Positions 9,924 to 18,056 of a DNA stretch of 64,000 nt are shown piece after piece; position 1 is the stretch's first letter; each line of letters starts with the position of its first letter. The DNA is taken from contig NZ_CP036186.1 in NCBI RefSeq assembly GCF_015291885.1, positions 4,540,001-4,604,000 of the forward strand, read 5' to 3'. A program made the translations under genes and the position numbers. The notes beneath the pieces were generated by a model. It saw only the letters and a program-made list of their open reading frames with translations, made no database searches and had not been told where the DNA came from. This DNA comes from Stutzerimonas stutzeri. Lineage in GTDB: Bacteria; Pseudomonadota; Gammaproteobacteria; Pseudomonadales; Pseudomonadaceae.

Positions 9924-10091
9924 CTCCATCCCCTCGCCATTCGGACACCCACGGCCCCCGGCCGCGACACGCAAGGGTACCAGCCGGACCAGCCCCGGGC
10001 AGCTGCGAAAAAGCCGCACCTGGACCGTATCCGTCCGGCCGCACCAGCATGGACGCACGTCAACGACATGCGTATGATTGCGCCCCGCAAC

Positions 10092-10135
10092 GCATCCGTA
10101 GCTCAGCTGGATAGAGTACTGCCCTCCGAAGGCAG
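10092..10135 (+). pseudogene. Truncated tRNA-Arg (5' half only)
   Basis: The stretch from the acceptor 5' strand through the D-arm and a complete anticodon arm (CTGCC-CTCCGAA-GGCAG) is nearly identical to the intact tRNA-Arg 100 bp downstream. After position 10135 the match stops: there is no T-arm and no 3' acceptor strand. It cannot make a tRNA. It is either the relic of a duplicated gene or a scar of integration. Confidence 0.8.
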
Positions 10136-10194
10136 TGATCATCGAGTTGAGAAGGGTGCAGGCTAGTGGTCAAATAGTTCGCCGCAACACATAC

Positions 10195-10271
10195 GCACCT
10201 GTAGCTCAGCTGGATAGAGTATTGCCCTCCGAAGGCAAGGGTCGTGGGTTCGAATCCCGCCAGGTGCGCCA
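10195..10271 (+). tRNA. tRNA-Arg (anticodon CCG)
   Basis: A full 77-nt cloverleaf. The acceptor stem pairs GCACCTG with CAGGTGC, the D-loop has the AGCTGGATAG core, the anticodon loop is CTCCGAA, the T-arm is GTGGG-TTCGAATCCCGC, and CCA is encoded at 10269-10271. The integrase gene on the right points toward it, so it is the probable attachment site of the accessory region. I found no second copy of its 3' end further right in the window. Confidence 0.95.
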
Positions 10272-10535
10272 TATCCTCTTGATTCAATGGCCTTTTTCTA
10301 AGGCTTCGCCGCTTCCGCTGCTGAATCGGCGCCCTCCAGCAAAATTCCCTTGATGCCAGCTCTCAGGCTGCGATGAGCACTGCCCTCAGTGTCATCTAGC
10401 GGCGGCTTTTCAGGCTGTGCCAATTCTGTGCCCAAAGCGTGCCGCACGGTGAGATGGCATGCCGGTTACTTCGCAGAGATTGAGTATTAGCCACAATCAG
10501 GCACAACTCCCAACCCATCTGAAAGCACCTAAGCA
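10272..10535. other. Spacer between tRNA-Arg and the integrase cluster
   Basis: About 260 bp with no credible gene. It would contain the left junction of the integrated element just after the tRNA 3' end. Confidence 0.4.
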
Positions 10536-10557
10536 GAAGGGGCCTTTCGGCCCCTTC
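10536..10557. terminator. Hairpin terminator after the small phage-type gene
   Basis: Stem GAAGGGGCC pairs perfectly with GGCCCCTTC across loop TTTC. It lies just past the stop of the leftward gene that ends at 10564. The T-tract is poor, so efficiency is uncertain. Confidence 0.5.
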
Positions 10558-10563
10558 GTTACT

Positions 10564-10848
10564 TTAGTTGTTGAGCATGCTCTCCAGCTTTTCGATCAGG
10601 AAGTCCAGCGGGCTGCGCCCCTCCAACCGTTTCTCGAAGACCTCATTACGGTGATAGGCGACCCAGGTATCGAGCGCCTGGCGGTTGTTCTTCTCGTAGC
10701 CGGAGCCAAGGATGCAGACCAGTTCATTGCCGTTGGGGCTCTCGAGGTAGTGGCTCATGGCAGAAGCCAAATGCTTCAAGTACTGGTGTTCACGAGCTTC
10801 CATCGCCGGATGCAGGTACGTGACGTTGCTGCGGTTGATCAATTTCAT
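10564..10848 (-). CDS. Small hypothetical protein next to integrase
   Basis: A 94-residue soluble protein rich in Glu, Asn and His that I do not recognise. It starts 11 bp downstream of the integrase stop, on the same strand and after a good ribosome-binding site (GGAGTACTC region), so it is probably co-transcribed with int and xis. It could be an accessory factor of the integrated element. Confidence 0.6.
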   Translation of the reverse strand: MKLINRSNVTYLHPAMEAREHQYLKHLASAMSHYLESPNGNELVCILGSGYEKNNRQALDTWVAYHRNEVFEKRLEGRSPLDFLIEKLESMLNN

Positions 10849-10859
10849 GTGAGTACTCC

Positions 10860-12020
10860 TCAGTCCTTCAAATTGGCTTGGATCAGATTGTCGAAGGCGC
10901 TTCCGTCACGTCGGGTCAAGTTAGGCACGTAGCGCGAGTAGACGCGGAACAGCATCTCTGTAGTTGTGTGGCCCATCTGCCGGGCAATCCACTCCGGGTT
11001 TTCGCCTGCAGCCAGCCAAAGGGTCGCAGCCGTATGGCGGGTCTGGTAAGGGCGTCGCTGGCGCAGCCCCAGATGACGCAGCAGCGGAAACCAAACCCTG
11101 TTGTTGATGTTGCGGTACGAAAAAGGCGTACCTTCCCGAGAACAGAAGACGAACTGACCACTCCCCGTCTTCTTCTGCTGATCGAGCAGGGCCTTGTACA
11201 CCGGGCCAGACATGTCGATTTCGCGTTGCGAGCCGTCATTCTTCGTGTAGTCGAGCCGGCCACCGACCCAAGTTTCGCGGATAAGGATTTGCCGCCTCTG
11301 AAAGTCGACGAATTTCCACTGCAGGCCGTCGACTTCTCCCGTGCGCATCCCGGTGAAGAAGCGCACCGTGTAGTAGTTGCGGAAGTCCTCGCGCACGGCA
11401 CCGAGAATCTGCAGCACTTCATCCAGAGTGAACGGCTCCACATCGGTCTTGGGAACCTTCAGCGATTTGATGTTGAGGTACGGTGAAGTAAACTCAAACC
11501 GGTCAGCCGCCTCACTAAGGATCATGCGCAATGGCGTCATGATGTGGTTGATTCGCGTCGCTGACAGAGCCTGCCCCTTCAGCCCGGGAACTTTGCCGAG
11601 TGCCGAGCGGAAGGACAGGATTTCTGCCTTGGTGATGGCGCTGACTTCTTGTCTGCCGAATGTTGGTAGCAGGTATTTATCAAGGGTCTGACGTACCGTC
11701 GTTGTATGTGTGTCGCGCCACTCCACACGCTTTTCGTCGAACCAGCGTTCGGCGAAGTCCCTAAATGGTGGAGTCTTCAATATCGCGCAGCCAGCCCGCA
11801 GTCTTGCGAACTCCTGAACCTTGCTGCTTTGCGGAAAGTAAGTGGCATAGTCGAAGCTTCCCAGCGTGATTTCTGCCTCAATACGCTCAAGGATTTTCTC
11901 CAGCTTTTTTCGATTGGCCGGCGTATCAGGCAACGTGGTTTGCTCACGGCAGCGTTTGTCCAGATAAGTGAAGTCGAAGAACAACTTCTCGTTGTCGGCA
12001 CGGGCACGAATCTTACCCAT
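10860..12020 (-). CDS. Tyrosine-family phage/island integrase
   Basis: A 386-residue site-specific recombinase. The N-terminus (MGKIRARADNEKLFFDFTY) is the beta-rich arm-binding DUF3596 type. A core-binding helical domain follows, and the catalytic domain has Arg in FFTGMRTGEVDGLQW, the His/Arg region in RPYQTRHTAATLW, His in RQMGHTTTEM and the nucleophile Tyr in YSRYVP. It should catalyse integration into, and excision from, the neighbouring tRNA-Arg. Its start overlaps the xis-like gene by 8 nt, so the two are translationally linked. All catalytic positions are present and it may still be active. Confidence 0.92.
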   Translation of the reverse strand: MGKIRARADNEKLFFDFTYLDKRCREQTTLPDTPANRKKLEKILERIEAEITLGSFDYATYFPQSSKVQEFARLRAGCAILKTPPFRDFAERWFDEKRVEWRDTHTTTVRQTLDKYLLPTFGRQEVSAITKAEILSFRSALGKVPGLKGQALSATRINHIMTPLRMILSEAADRFEFTSPYLNIKSLKVPKTDVEPFTLDEVLQILGAVREDFRNYYTVRFFTGMRTGEVDGLQWKFVDFQRRQILIRETWVGGRLDYTKNDGSQREIDMSGPVYKALLDQQKKTGSGQFVFCSREGTPFSYRNINNRVWFPLLRHLGLRQRRPYQTRHTAATLWLAAGENPEWIARQMGHTTTEMLFRVYSRYVPNLTRRDGSAFDNLIQANLKD

Positions 12021-12246
12021 GGCAAATGCCTCCGCCGGCCATAGGTATCAAACTGGAGGTGCGGGAATGCTTCTGCATGTCCTTTTCGATGGCCTCCCAA
12101 ATGAACAGGATCTTTCGACCACCAAACGGGCGGAAGTAATGGATGCCTTCGAGCAGTACCGAGTCCTTCAGGCGGTTACGGATGGTGCGCACGTCGTACT
12201 TCATACGCGTGGCCAGCTCCTCGGTGGTCAGATAGGTGTGAGACAT
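12013..12246 (-). CDS. Excisionase-like DNA-binding protein
   Basis: A 77-residue protein with a winged-helix/MerR-like N-terminus (LTTEELATRMKYDVRTIRNR) followed by a basic segment, the size and layout of an Xis recombination-directionality factor. It overlaps the start of the integrase gene and is transcribed with it. Its promoter region carries the operator cluster at 12288-12378 and faces a divergent repressor-like gene, so the switch between integration and excision is probably set there. Confidence 0.75.
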   Translation of the reverse strand: MSHTYLTTEELATRMKYDVRTIRNRLKDSVLLEGIHYFRPFGGRKILFIWEAIEKDMQKHSRTSSLIPMAGGGICHG

Positions 12247-12287
12247 AGCAATGCCCTCTCTGCTAAATTGAACGACAGCGGATTCTT

Positions 12288-12378
12288 ATGAGCTCCTGAT
12301 AGCTCATAATGATCTCCTGAAGATCAATATAACGCTCATTTTGGGCTTTGCAAGTACAAAATGATCTCTAGAAGATCA
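12288..12378. promoter_or_regulatory. Three palindromic operators in the xis-int / repressor divergent promoter
   Basis: Site 1 at 12288-12307 is ATGAGCT-N6-AGCTCAT. Site 2 at 12310-12326 is TGATCTCCTGAAGATCA. Site 3 at 12362-12378 is TGATCTCTAGAAGATCA. Sites 2 and 3 have identical 6-bp arms (TGATCT/AGATCA) and 5-bp centres; site 1 is a looser relative. They lie between the xis-like gene (leftward) and a small HTH gene (rightward), where a lambda-type repressor would bind. The binding protein is inferred to be the product of 12395-12607. Confidence 0.8.
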
Positions 12379-12394
12379 TTTTTTGGAGATTGAG

Positions 12395-12607
12395 ATGGTC
12401 AAGTGCCATTTATCTCGCCTACTCGGTGAGCGGAAATTGAAGATAAGTGACGTGGTTAGGGACACGGGGATCAACCGCGGAACCCTCACGCGGCTCTATC
12501 ACGAGACCGCGCAACGGGTGGAGCTCAAGGACCTGGAGACGATCTGCCAGTACCTGAACTGTGAGGTGGGTGAGTTGCTGGAACTGCAGGATGATCCGGA
12601 GGGCTGA
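12395..12607 (+). CDS. Small Cro/CI-type helix-turn-helix regulator
   Basis: A 70-residue protein that is almost entirely an XRE-type helix-turn-helix (LLGERKLKISDVVRDTGINR, then TLTRLYHE) and ends in CQYLNCEVGELLEL, as in the HTH_26 group. The ATG at 12395 has GGAG six bases upstream and is preferred over a TTG at 12383. It is divergent from xis-int and separated from it by the three palindromic operators, so it probably represses itself and the integrase operon. Confidence 0.85.
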   Translation: MVKCHLSRLLGERKLKISDVVRDTGINRGTLTRLYHETAQRVELKDLETICQYLNCEVGELLELQDDPEG

Positions 12608-12624
12608 ATGCCCTCCGGACTTGG

Positions 12625-15600
12625 TCAGGCACGGAAATGCCAGTCGATGGAAGCCATCAGCATCAGGTAGCGCAGGGCTGCGCCGGAGTGATGGTTCTGC
12701 TTAGCCTCACCCTTCAGTTCAAGTTTCGCCCTGATGCCCAAATGTGGATTCGCTACATCGCTATTCTCTGGCGCGTGCTGACTGAACGGCCGACGAGTGT
12801 TTCCGAATTGCTGACGCCAGTAAGACTTGGCAGCCTTGGGTTTGCTGATGTCGTACACGATCAGCTCGATAGATCGAGCGTGAATACCTATGGCAGTCAG
12901 CAGCCACAAATAGTCCTGAGCATGTTCCTCGTCACGATCACGCTGGAATCGCAGGGTGGTTTCCGTCGTCCAGCAGCGCTCAACAAAATCATCAATCACG
13001 CGTTGGGCACGTTCGCTGTCGGGGCCTTCGAGCAGGTCGTAGAGGCGCTGCGCATACTCGGCCACAGCCTCACGCCCACCATGCTTTGGAGGCGAGGGCA
13101 ACAGCGACAGATACGACGAACCTTCTGCATACAGAGCAGGTTGCAGCCTGTGTTTAGGGCTTGCGCTGCTTGCTCCCGGTCGCTGTTGCATATCGCGGAT
13201 ACAGCGTGCCCGCTCAAGCATCATTTCACGCGCCTCGGCAGAAAACTCGACCCAGTCGAGATTGACCGCTCGACCTGTCTGCTCGGCATATGAGGCATAC
13301 GCCAGCATCGACTCGATAGCCAGAATTCGCCCAATCGCCCAGTTCTGCGCCACCTGTTCAGCCTGGCCTCGACTCGCCTTCTTCCGAGCACGCTTACGCT
13401 CCTTCAGGGGTCTAATGCGACCGATGATGTTGAGTAGCACGCCGCACTCAGCTGAAATGCCTTCACGGGGCTCAGTGCTCATGGTGGGTTGGCTTACTTC
13501 GGCTATCGTGGCGACGTTTGCGGCGTTGAATATCCAGTTCTGGGGATTCCACTGCCACATCATTGCCATGATCTGAGGCAGGCTATGGACGTAGTGCAAC
13601 AGTGTGGTTTTTGGGCTGCCGTGCCCGAGGATGGCACTGACAATATGGACGATTCGCCGGGTGGGGCCCTCTACAGGCAACATCGCCTTACGCAACCTGA
13701 GGTCACCTCTGAGCCAGCGAGTGGTAAGGGGCAGATCTTTGAAAATCAGCTCTGGTGATAGCGCATTCTGCGCACCCATCAACTTGAGCAAAAACCACGT
13801 AGCGCAGGAATGGCGCAGGTGATGGTAATGCAGGAACTCGGAACCCGTGACTGCTCGCATGCAGTCATGTAGAGCTGGGAACAGGCAGCTCTCGCTGACC
13901 CACTGAGTTCTCAGCTGTGGGATGCAGAACAGGAATTCCGACGTTGAATTTTGGCTTTCTTCCTGCTGCCGCTCTCGATACCAGTCGATCAGCAACGTGC
14001 GCTCATCGGGCTCAAGCAGCTCACGCAGCGGCAAACTCCGAACCGCATTCTGGGTTTTCAACCCACGCTGTGCATGGGGGCGAATGAGCAGGTCAACGGG
14101 CAGCTCTATTCTGGCCTGTTCATCTTTAGATAGCCTGCGCATATGCGATTGCCGAGCTTGAATATGCGCGCACTCCGCTGCTGAAAATTCGGGCAGATGC
14201 AAATCACGTAGGCGAAGCTTTAGAGCCTCGTTACGCCGCAATCCCAACCGGAACCCCAAGATCAACAAAAGCCTCGCAGCCGTCACCAGACGTGGCGTTC
14301 GCAGCTCAAGCCCGCATGTGCCGAGCGCCTGCATAACCAATTTGTACTGCTCCTCGCTGATAATGCGAGCATCCACCCTGGTCACACCTTTGCCGATGCC
14401 TAGGATTGAGTAGGGGCTGATTGTCGGGTAGTTGTAACGACGCTGCAGAAACGTGTGAAACTCCTGGACTGCATTGGCCAGGGTGCGCCGTTTGCTATCT
14501 GTGGCCTGAGCATCCAGTGCGGATTCATACACAAGTTCCAGCGCGTCAATTTCGAGCTCGAAGATGCTTATGCCATCTAACCGAGAGGAAAGTGCTGCGC
14601 CTAGTACTTGGGTATATCGCTTTATCGTGCTTCGCCCAATACTGTGGCCGTATGCGGAGGCGCCACCCAGCATGTAGGCAAGCCAACCCTGGATTAGGCC
14701 GGGAAGTTCTCCATGAGACTCCGCTTGTAAAGGGCTCTCTATGGGCAGGTTGTCCCGGATCCGATCGCGCAGTTCCTCCAGCCATGCGGGTGGGTCAGGG
14801 TTATCCTCAGTTACATCCGAAACAGATTCATCGTCATAAGTCCCCGCAGGGTCCTCGAGATCATCTAGGCCGAGAATATTGCCCCAGGATGAGGGGCGCA
14901 GTGACTGCGAGACAAAACCCTTGCGGCAGGCAAAATTCACCAGCACCTGCGGCAGCCGCAACTGCATTTGCATCCTTAGAAAATCAAACAGGTCGCTGGG
15001 ATTCTCTGGATGATACTGTTCAGGTACCTCAACCTTCTTCAGGAATGCACAGACACAGCGCATGTGCCAATTTCTACGCTTTAGTTTGCCGGTGCTTTTT
15101 TGAACATCATCCACGCAGCGTATCAACAGAGCCAGCGTTGCCGGATCAGGGAACCACTGCCGAAATTCAGCGACGGCATTGCCGCGGATCGATAGCGGCA
15201 GACGTATCTCGGGAATTCCCGCTACCCAATCGATGCTGTCTGGCGTCGTGCTGAGCATGGCATTCAGCTGAGCCACATCGAGCAATCCGCCGTTGTAGGC
15301 CGCACTCATTAGTAGCAGACCAATGCGCTCATCCGTGCTGAGCGCATCGATATCCAGTTTCAGACCCTGCTGCAGGGCGTGAATCAGTTGGCAGCTGCGT
15401 TGAATTCGCTCAGCCGTGTAGACGTCAGGATTGATCGGGTTTGCTGCACGCCTGACGGCAATGGCTATTCGTGCCAGCGGAAATCCTGGGATTTGGTCCC
15501 GGACTCGCTGAGTGATGCTGCGCAGTACGTTGCGCAACGTGTGATTTGTGCCGAGCTGTGCCTCCAGTTCACGGACGTGCGTCGTCGAGATCCCGGATAT

Positions 15601-15756
15601 GGCGCATTCACCCAACAGCCATTTGCCGAACGCCGTCCCGGACTTCTCGGCAATCGATTTCAGAAGCGCCCGCATCTCGGGCATCCATTCCGGCTCATGA
15701 GGCCGAGCCGACCAGATAACACTGCCCTGTTGATCGTTTAGACGGGGCAGATTCAT
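12625..15756 (-). CDS. Very large tyrosine recombinase-like protein
   Basis: A protein of about 1043 residues, unusually long for a tyrosine recombinase. The catalytic domain sits in the middle: Arg in LGFRLGLRRNEALKLRLRDL, the His/Arg box in HYHHLRHSCATW, His in ILGHGSPKTT and Tyr in LLHYVHS. About 470 residues precede it and about 330 follow. I place the start at 15756 because this ATG overlaps the TGA of the upstream gene (ATGA), the usual sign of coupled translation. With the upstream 427-codon recombinase it resembles the GmtY-GmtZ pair of gamma-mobile-trio elements. That match is from memory and is not proven here; no third gene was recognised. Confidence 0.7.
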   Translation of the reverse strand: MNLPRLNDQQGSVIWSARPHEPEWMPEMRALLKSIAEKSGTAFGKWLLGECAISGISTTHVRELEAQLGTNHTLRNVLRSITQRVRDQIPGFPLARIAIAVRRAANPINPDVYTAERIQRSCQLIHALQQGLKLDIDALSTDERIGLLLMSAAYNGGLLDVAQLNAMLSTTPDSIDWVAGIPEIRLPLSIRGNAVAEFRQWFPDPATLALLIRCVDDVQKSTGKLKRRNWHMRCVCAFLKKVEVPEQYHPENPSDLFDFLRMQMQLRLPQVLVNFACRKGFVSQSLRPSSWGNILGLDDLEDPAGTYDDESVSDVTEDNPDPPAWLEELRDRIRDNLPIESPLQAESHGELPGLIQGWLAYMLGGASAYGHSIGRSTIKRYTQVLGAALSSRLDGISIFELEIDALELVYESALDAQATDSKRRTLANAVQEFHTFLQRRYNYPTISPYSILGIGKGVTRVDARIISEEQYKLVMQALGTCGLELRTPRLVTAARLLLILGFRLGLRRNEALKLRLRDLHLPEFSAAECAHIQARQSHMRRLSKDEQARIELPVDLLIRPHAQRGLKTQNAVRSLPLRELLEPDERTLLIDWYRERQQEESQNSTSEFLFCIPQLRTQWVSESCLFPALHDCMRAVTGSEFLHYHHLRHSCATWFLLKLMGAQNALSPELIFKDLPLTTRWLRGDLRLRKAMLPVEGPTRRIVHIVSAILGHGSPKTTLLHYVHSLPQIMAMMWQWNPQNWIFNAANVATIAEVSQPTMSTEPREGISAECGVLLNIIGRIRPLKERKRARKKASRGQAEQVAQNWAIGRILAIESMLAYASYAEQTGRAVNLDWVEFSAEAREMMLERARCIRDMQQRPGASSASPKHRLQPALYAEGSSYLSLLPSPPKHGGREAVAEYAQRLYDLLEGPDSERAQRVIDDFVERCWTTETTLRFQRDRDEEHAQDYLWLLTAIGIHARSIELIVYDISKPKAAKSYWRQQFGNTRRPFSQHAPENSDVANPHLGIRAKLELKGEAKQNHHSGAALRYLMLMASIDWHFRA

Positions 15757-16979
15757 TCTGTCACCCACTGGCTGCTTAGAGCCGACCAGCCAAGCTCCCT
15801 GAGTAGTGGGGTAATCCACTCATCTAGAACCTTGGCGTATACCGCAGGGCAGAACGTCGAATAGGCGTCCTGAGGCTCCTCACCCCTGAGCCAGTGCCCC
15901 ATGAACGCAGCCAGCGCTTCTGAAGGACAGCCCCGCTCCGTGAGTTCCGTGCGGATAAATTTCCGGTGGGCATTGACCCGATGCGTGGTGTAACCAGATA
16001 CCAGCCCCATCTGGTCGTAGATATTGCCCGGGGTAATCTCAGCCCGGCGCACTCCAGCCTGGCTAATCTGCAGGAAAAATCCCCGCGACCACTGATGATC
16101 CTCCTCATCCTGTGGCAGATAACCAATCAATTGTCGGCTGATAGACGCGCAATGCGCGAAGTAGCTTGTTATTTGCCGCCTCAACATCGGCGGCATGCAA
16201 ATCAGCCGACTCATATGACGATCGTCAGAATCCTTGTCTGACAGCGCGCCCATGCCCAACACAGAATCAAATTCGTCGATGAGCATCAGAGGGTTGCGGA
16301 CCGCCCTACAGGACGTGACCAACATAAACATCTGCACTGTCCAGAGGGTGAAACAGTTGTGCCAAGCGACCATCTCGCTGAGACGCCCGTTCGCTTTCCT
16401 CCTCAAGACCCTGGCCATTGCACTGATATTGCTCGCAATGGTTGCAGGCAGCAGGCAATGAGTTGCACCCACCCCACCCTGTTGGTCTGGATTTAGGTCG
16501 ACATATTCATATGCGAGACCAGCACAGGCATAAACCTGCGTCAGCACTCTTACCAGTGAGGTGGTGTAAATTTTGCGAAGGTGACAGGCATCGAGCTGCA
16601 GGTAATAGCGCGGGGTTTGCGCCGAGGGGATTTCAACGCCAGACAGCATGGATGCTGCTGCTACATCCTGAGTATCAGCGACTATCTGGTGGAACAAATA
16701 ACTGCGCAATTTGGCTCGCGTATAGCGTCGATCCCCCCCACCCAATTCCAGCAGCAGTGCCCTGATCTCCGCGTCCAGCTGCTCAGTTTGATAAGTGAAT
16801 ACCTGGTTGGCTGAGTGAGGAAATGTCCTGATCAGTTGCTTTACCAACTGGGCACTACCAGCTAGATCGGGCAATAGAATTCGCAGCAACGATAGTCGGA
16901 CACCAGAAGAGGCCTGCCAACGATCGTCGCCAGCCAAATCTGGGCGCTTAACTATTAACCTGGCAAATAAATAGGGCAT
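15753..16979 (-). CDS. Tyrosine recombinase-like protein, 5' end probably cut by IS630
   Basis: The frame can be read from 17036, but its first 19 codons lie within the IS630 transposase gene, so the native gene begins at or before 16979 (MPYLFARLIVKRPDL) and is probably truncated. The remaining 408 or so residues end in a recombinase-like C-terminus: Arg in TSCRAVRNPL, then NAHRKFIRTELTERG, His in AAFMGHW and Tyr in DAYSTF. The histidine normally three residues before the second Arg is Asn here, if the alignment is right. Its stop overlaps the start of the giant recombinase gene. The pair looks like one operon of a multi-recombinase mobile element. Confidence 0.6.
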   Translation of the reverse strand: MPYLFARLIVKRPDLAGDDRWQASSGVRLSLLRILLPDLAGSAQLVKQLIRTFPHSANQVFTYQTEQLDAEIRALLLELGGGDRRYTRAKLRSYLFHQIVADTQDVAAASMLSGVEIPSAQTPRYYLQLDACHLRKIYTTSLVRVLTQVYACAGLAYEYVDLNPDQQGGVGATHCLLPATIASNISAMARVLRRKANGRLSEMVAWHNCFTLWTVQMFMLVTSCRAVRNPLMLIDEFDSVLGMGALSDKDSDDRHMSRLICMPPMLRRQITSYFAHCASISRQLIGYLPQDEEDHQWSRGFFLQISQAGVRRAEITPGNIYDQMGLVSGYTTHRVNAHRKFIRTELTERGCPSEALAAFMGHWLRGEEPQDAYSTFCPAVYAKVLDEWITPLLRELGWSALSSQWVTE

Positions 16980-16980
16980 A

Positions 16981-18056
16981 TTAGATAATCTGTCTCCATG
17001 AAAATAGATGCCCGTAAACTCAGCCCCCAAGAACAACGTGAAAAGCGCTCCACGGCCCTACGCATGCGTGAGCAGGGTTACACCTACAAGGCTATTGGCG
17101 AAGCGGTTGGTGTTCACCCCCGCACTATTGCTCACTGGGCGCAGGTCGCAGAACATAAAGGCGAAAAGGCTGCCATTGCCGGCGGCCAGCGTGGTGTGCG
17201 CCAGGGTGATCGCCGCAGTTTGAGCTCCAGCCAGGAAGTGCTGATTCGCACCTTGATGACCGATAAGATGCCCGACCAACTCAAACTCGGCTTTGCGCTC
17301 TGGACGCGTGATGCGGTGCGAGAACTGATCCGCCAGCGCTGTGGTTTTCTCATGCCGGTTCGAACGGTTGGTGAATACCTCAAGCGTTGGGGCTACACCC
17401 CGCAGCGCCCACTGCATCGGGCTTATCAGCAGAAACCTGAAGTGGTTCAGCACTGGCTGGATAATGAATATCCACGCATCGCACAGCGGGCCAGGGCTGA
17501 GAATGGTGAGATTCAGTGGGGCGACGAAACCGGTATGCGCAGTGACAGCCATGCTGGCCGCAGCTACGCCCCTATTGGCGAAACGCCGGTGCGCCTGGTC
17601 AGCGGCAGTCGTTTTTCCACCAACATGATTTCCACCGTGACCAATCGGGGCAAACTGCGCTTCATGCTGTATCGGGAAACGCTGACAGCCCCAGTGCTGA
17701 TTCGCTTCCTGAGTCGCCTGATTCGCGATGCTCAGGGCCGCAAGGTGTTCCTGATTCTCGACAACCTGCGCGTACACCACAGCAAAAAGGTGAGCGCCTG
17801 GGTTGGCGACCGCAAAGAGCAAATCGAACTGTTCTTCTTGCCGGCCTACGCCCCGGAGTTGAACCCTGACGAGTATTTGAATTGTGATTTGAAACATCAG
17901 GTTCGCACGGGCTTGCCGGCGCGTAATCAGGACGAACTGGAAAGGCGTGTTCGCTCGGTCATGAGACGATTGCAATTACGCCCTCAAAGAATCCGTTCTT
18001 ATTTCCGGCATCCACGTATCGCCTACGCAGCATGATTTGGTGGGCGGTTGCAGGAG
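16981..18056 (+). mobile_element. IS630-family insertion sequence (right end unclear)
   Basis: Holds one DDE transposase gene. The left end probably follows a TA at 16979-16980, since IS630 elements target TA, but I could not find the complementary right-end repeat before the IS30 element that begins at 18057. The right terminus is probably lost or interrupted. It sits at the truncated 5' end of the recombinase gene. Confidence 0.6.
16998..18035 (+). CDS. IS630-family transposase
   Basis: A 345-residue transposase. The N-terminal helix-turn-helix (LRMREQGYTYKAIGEAVGVH) is followed by a DDE catalytic domain with Asp in QWGDETGMRSD, Asp in FLILDNLRVHHSKKV and Glu in YAPELNPDEYLN. It looks full length and uninterrupted. 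It moves its own element by cut-and-paste into TA sites. Confidence 0.9.
   Translation: MKIDARKLSPQEQREKRSTALRMREQGYTYKAIGEAVGVHPRTIAHWAQVAEHKGEKAAIAGGQRGVRQGDRRSLSSSQEVLIRTLMTDKMPDQLKLGFALWTRDAVRELIRQRCGFLMPVRTVGEYLKRWGYTPQRPLHRAYQQKPEVVQHWLDNEYPRIAQRARAENGEIQWGDETGMRSDSHAGRSYAPIGETPVRLVSGSRFSTNMISTVTNRGKLRFMLYRETLTAPVLIRFLSRLIRDAQGRKVFLILDNLRVHHSKKVSAWVGDRKEQIELFFLPAYAPELNPDEYLNCDLKHQVRTGLPARNQDELERRVRSVMRRLQLRPQRIRSYFRHPRIAYAA

Noticed and set aside
10092..10170. A second functional tRNA-Arg
   Set aside because: The T-arm and 3' acceptor strand are missing.
16980..17036. N-terminal extension of the recombinase gene up to 17036
   Set aside because: Those codons lie within the IS630 transposase gene and are antisense to it.
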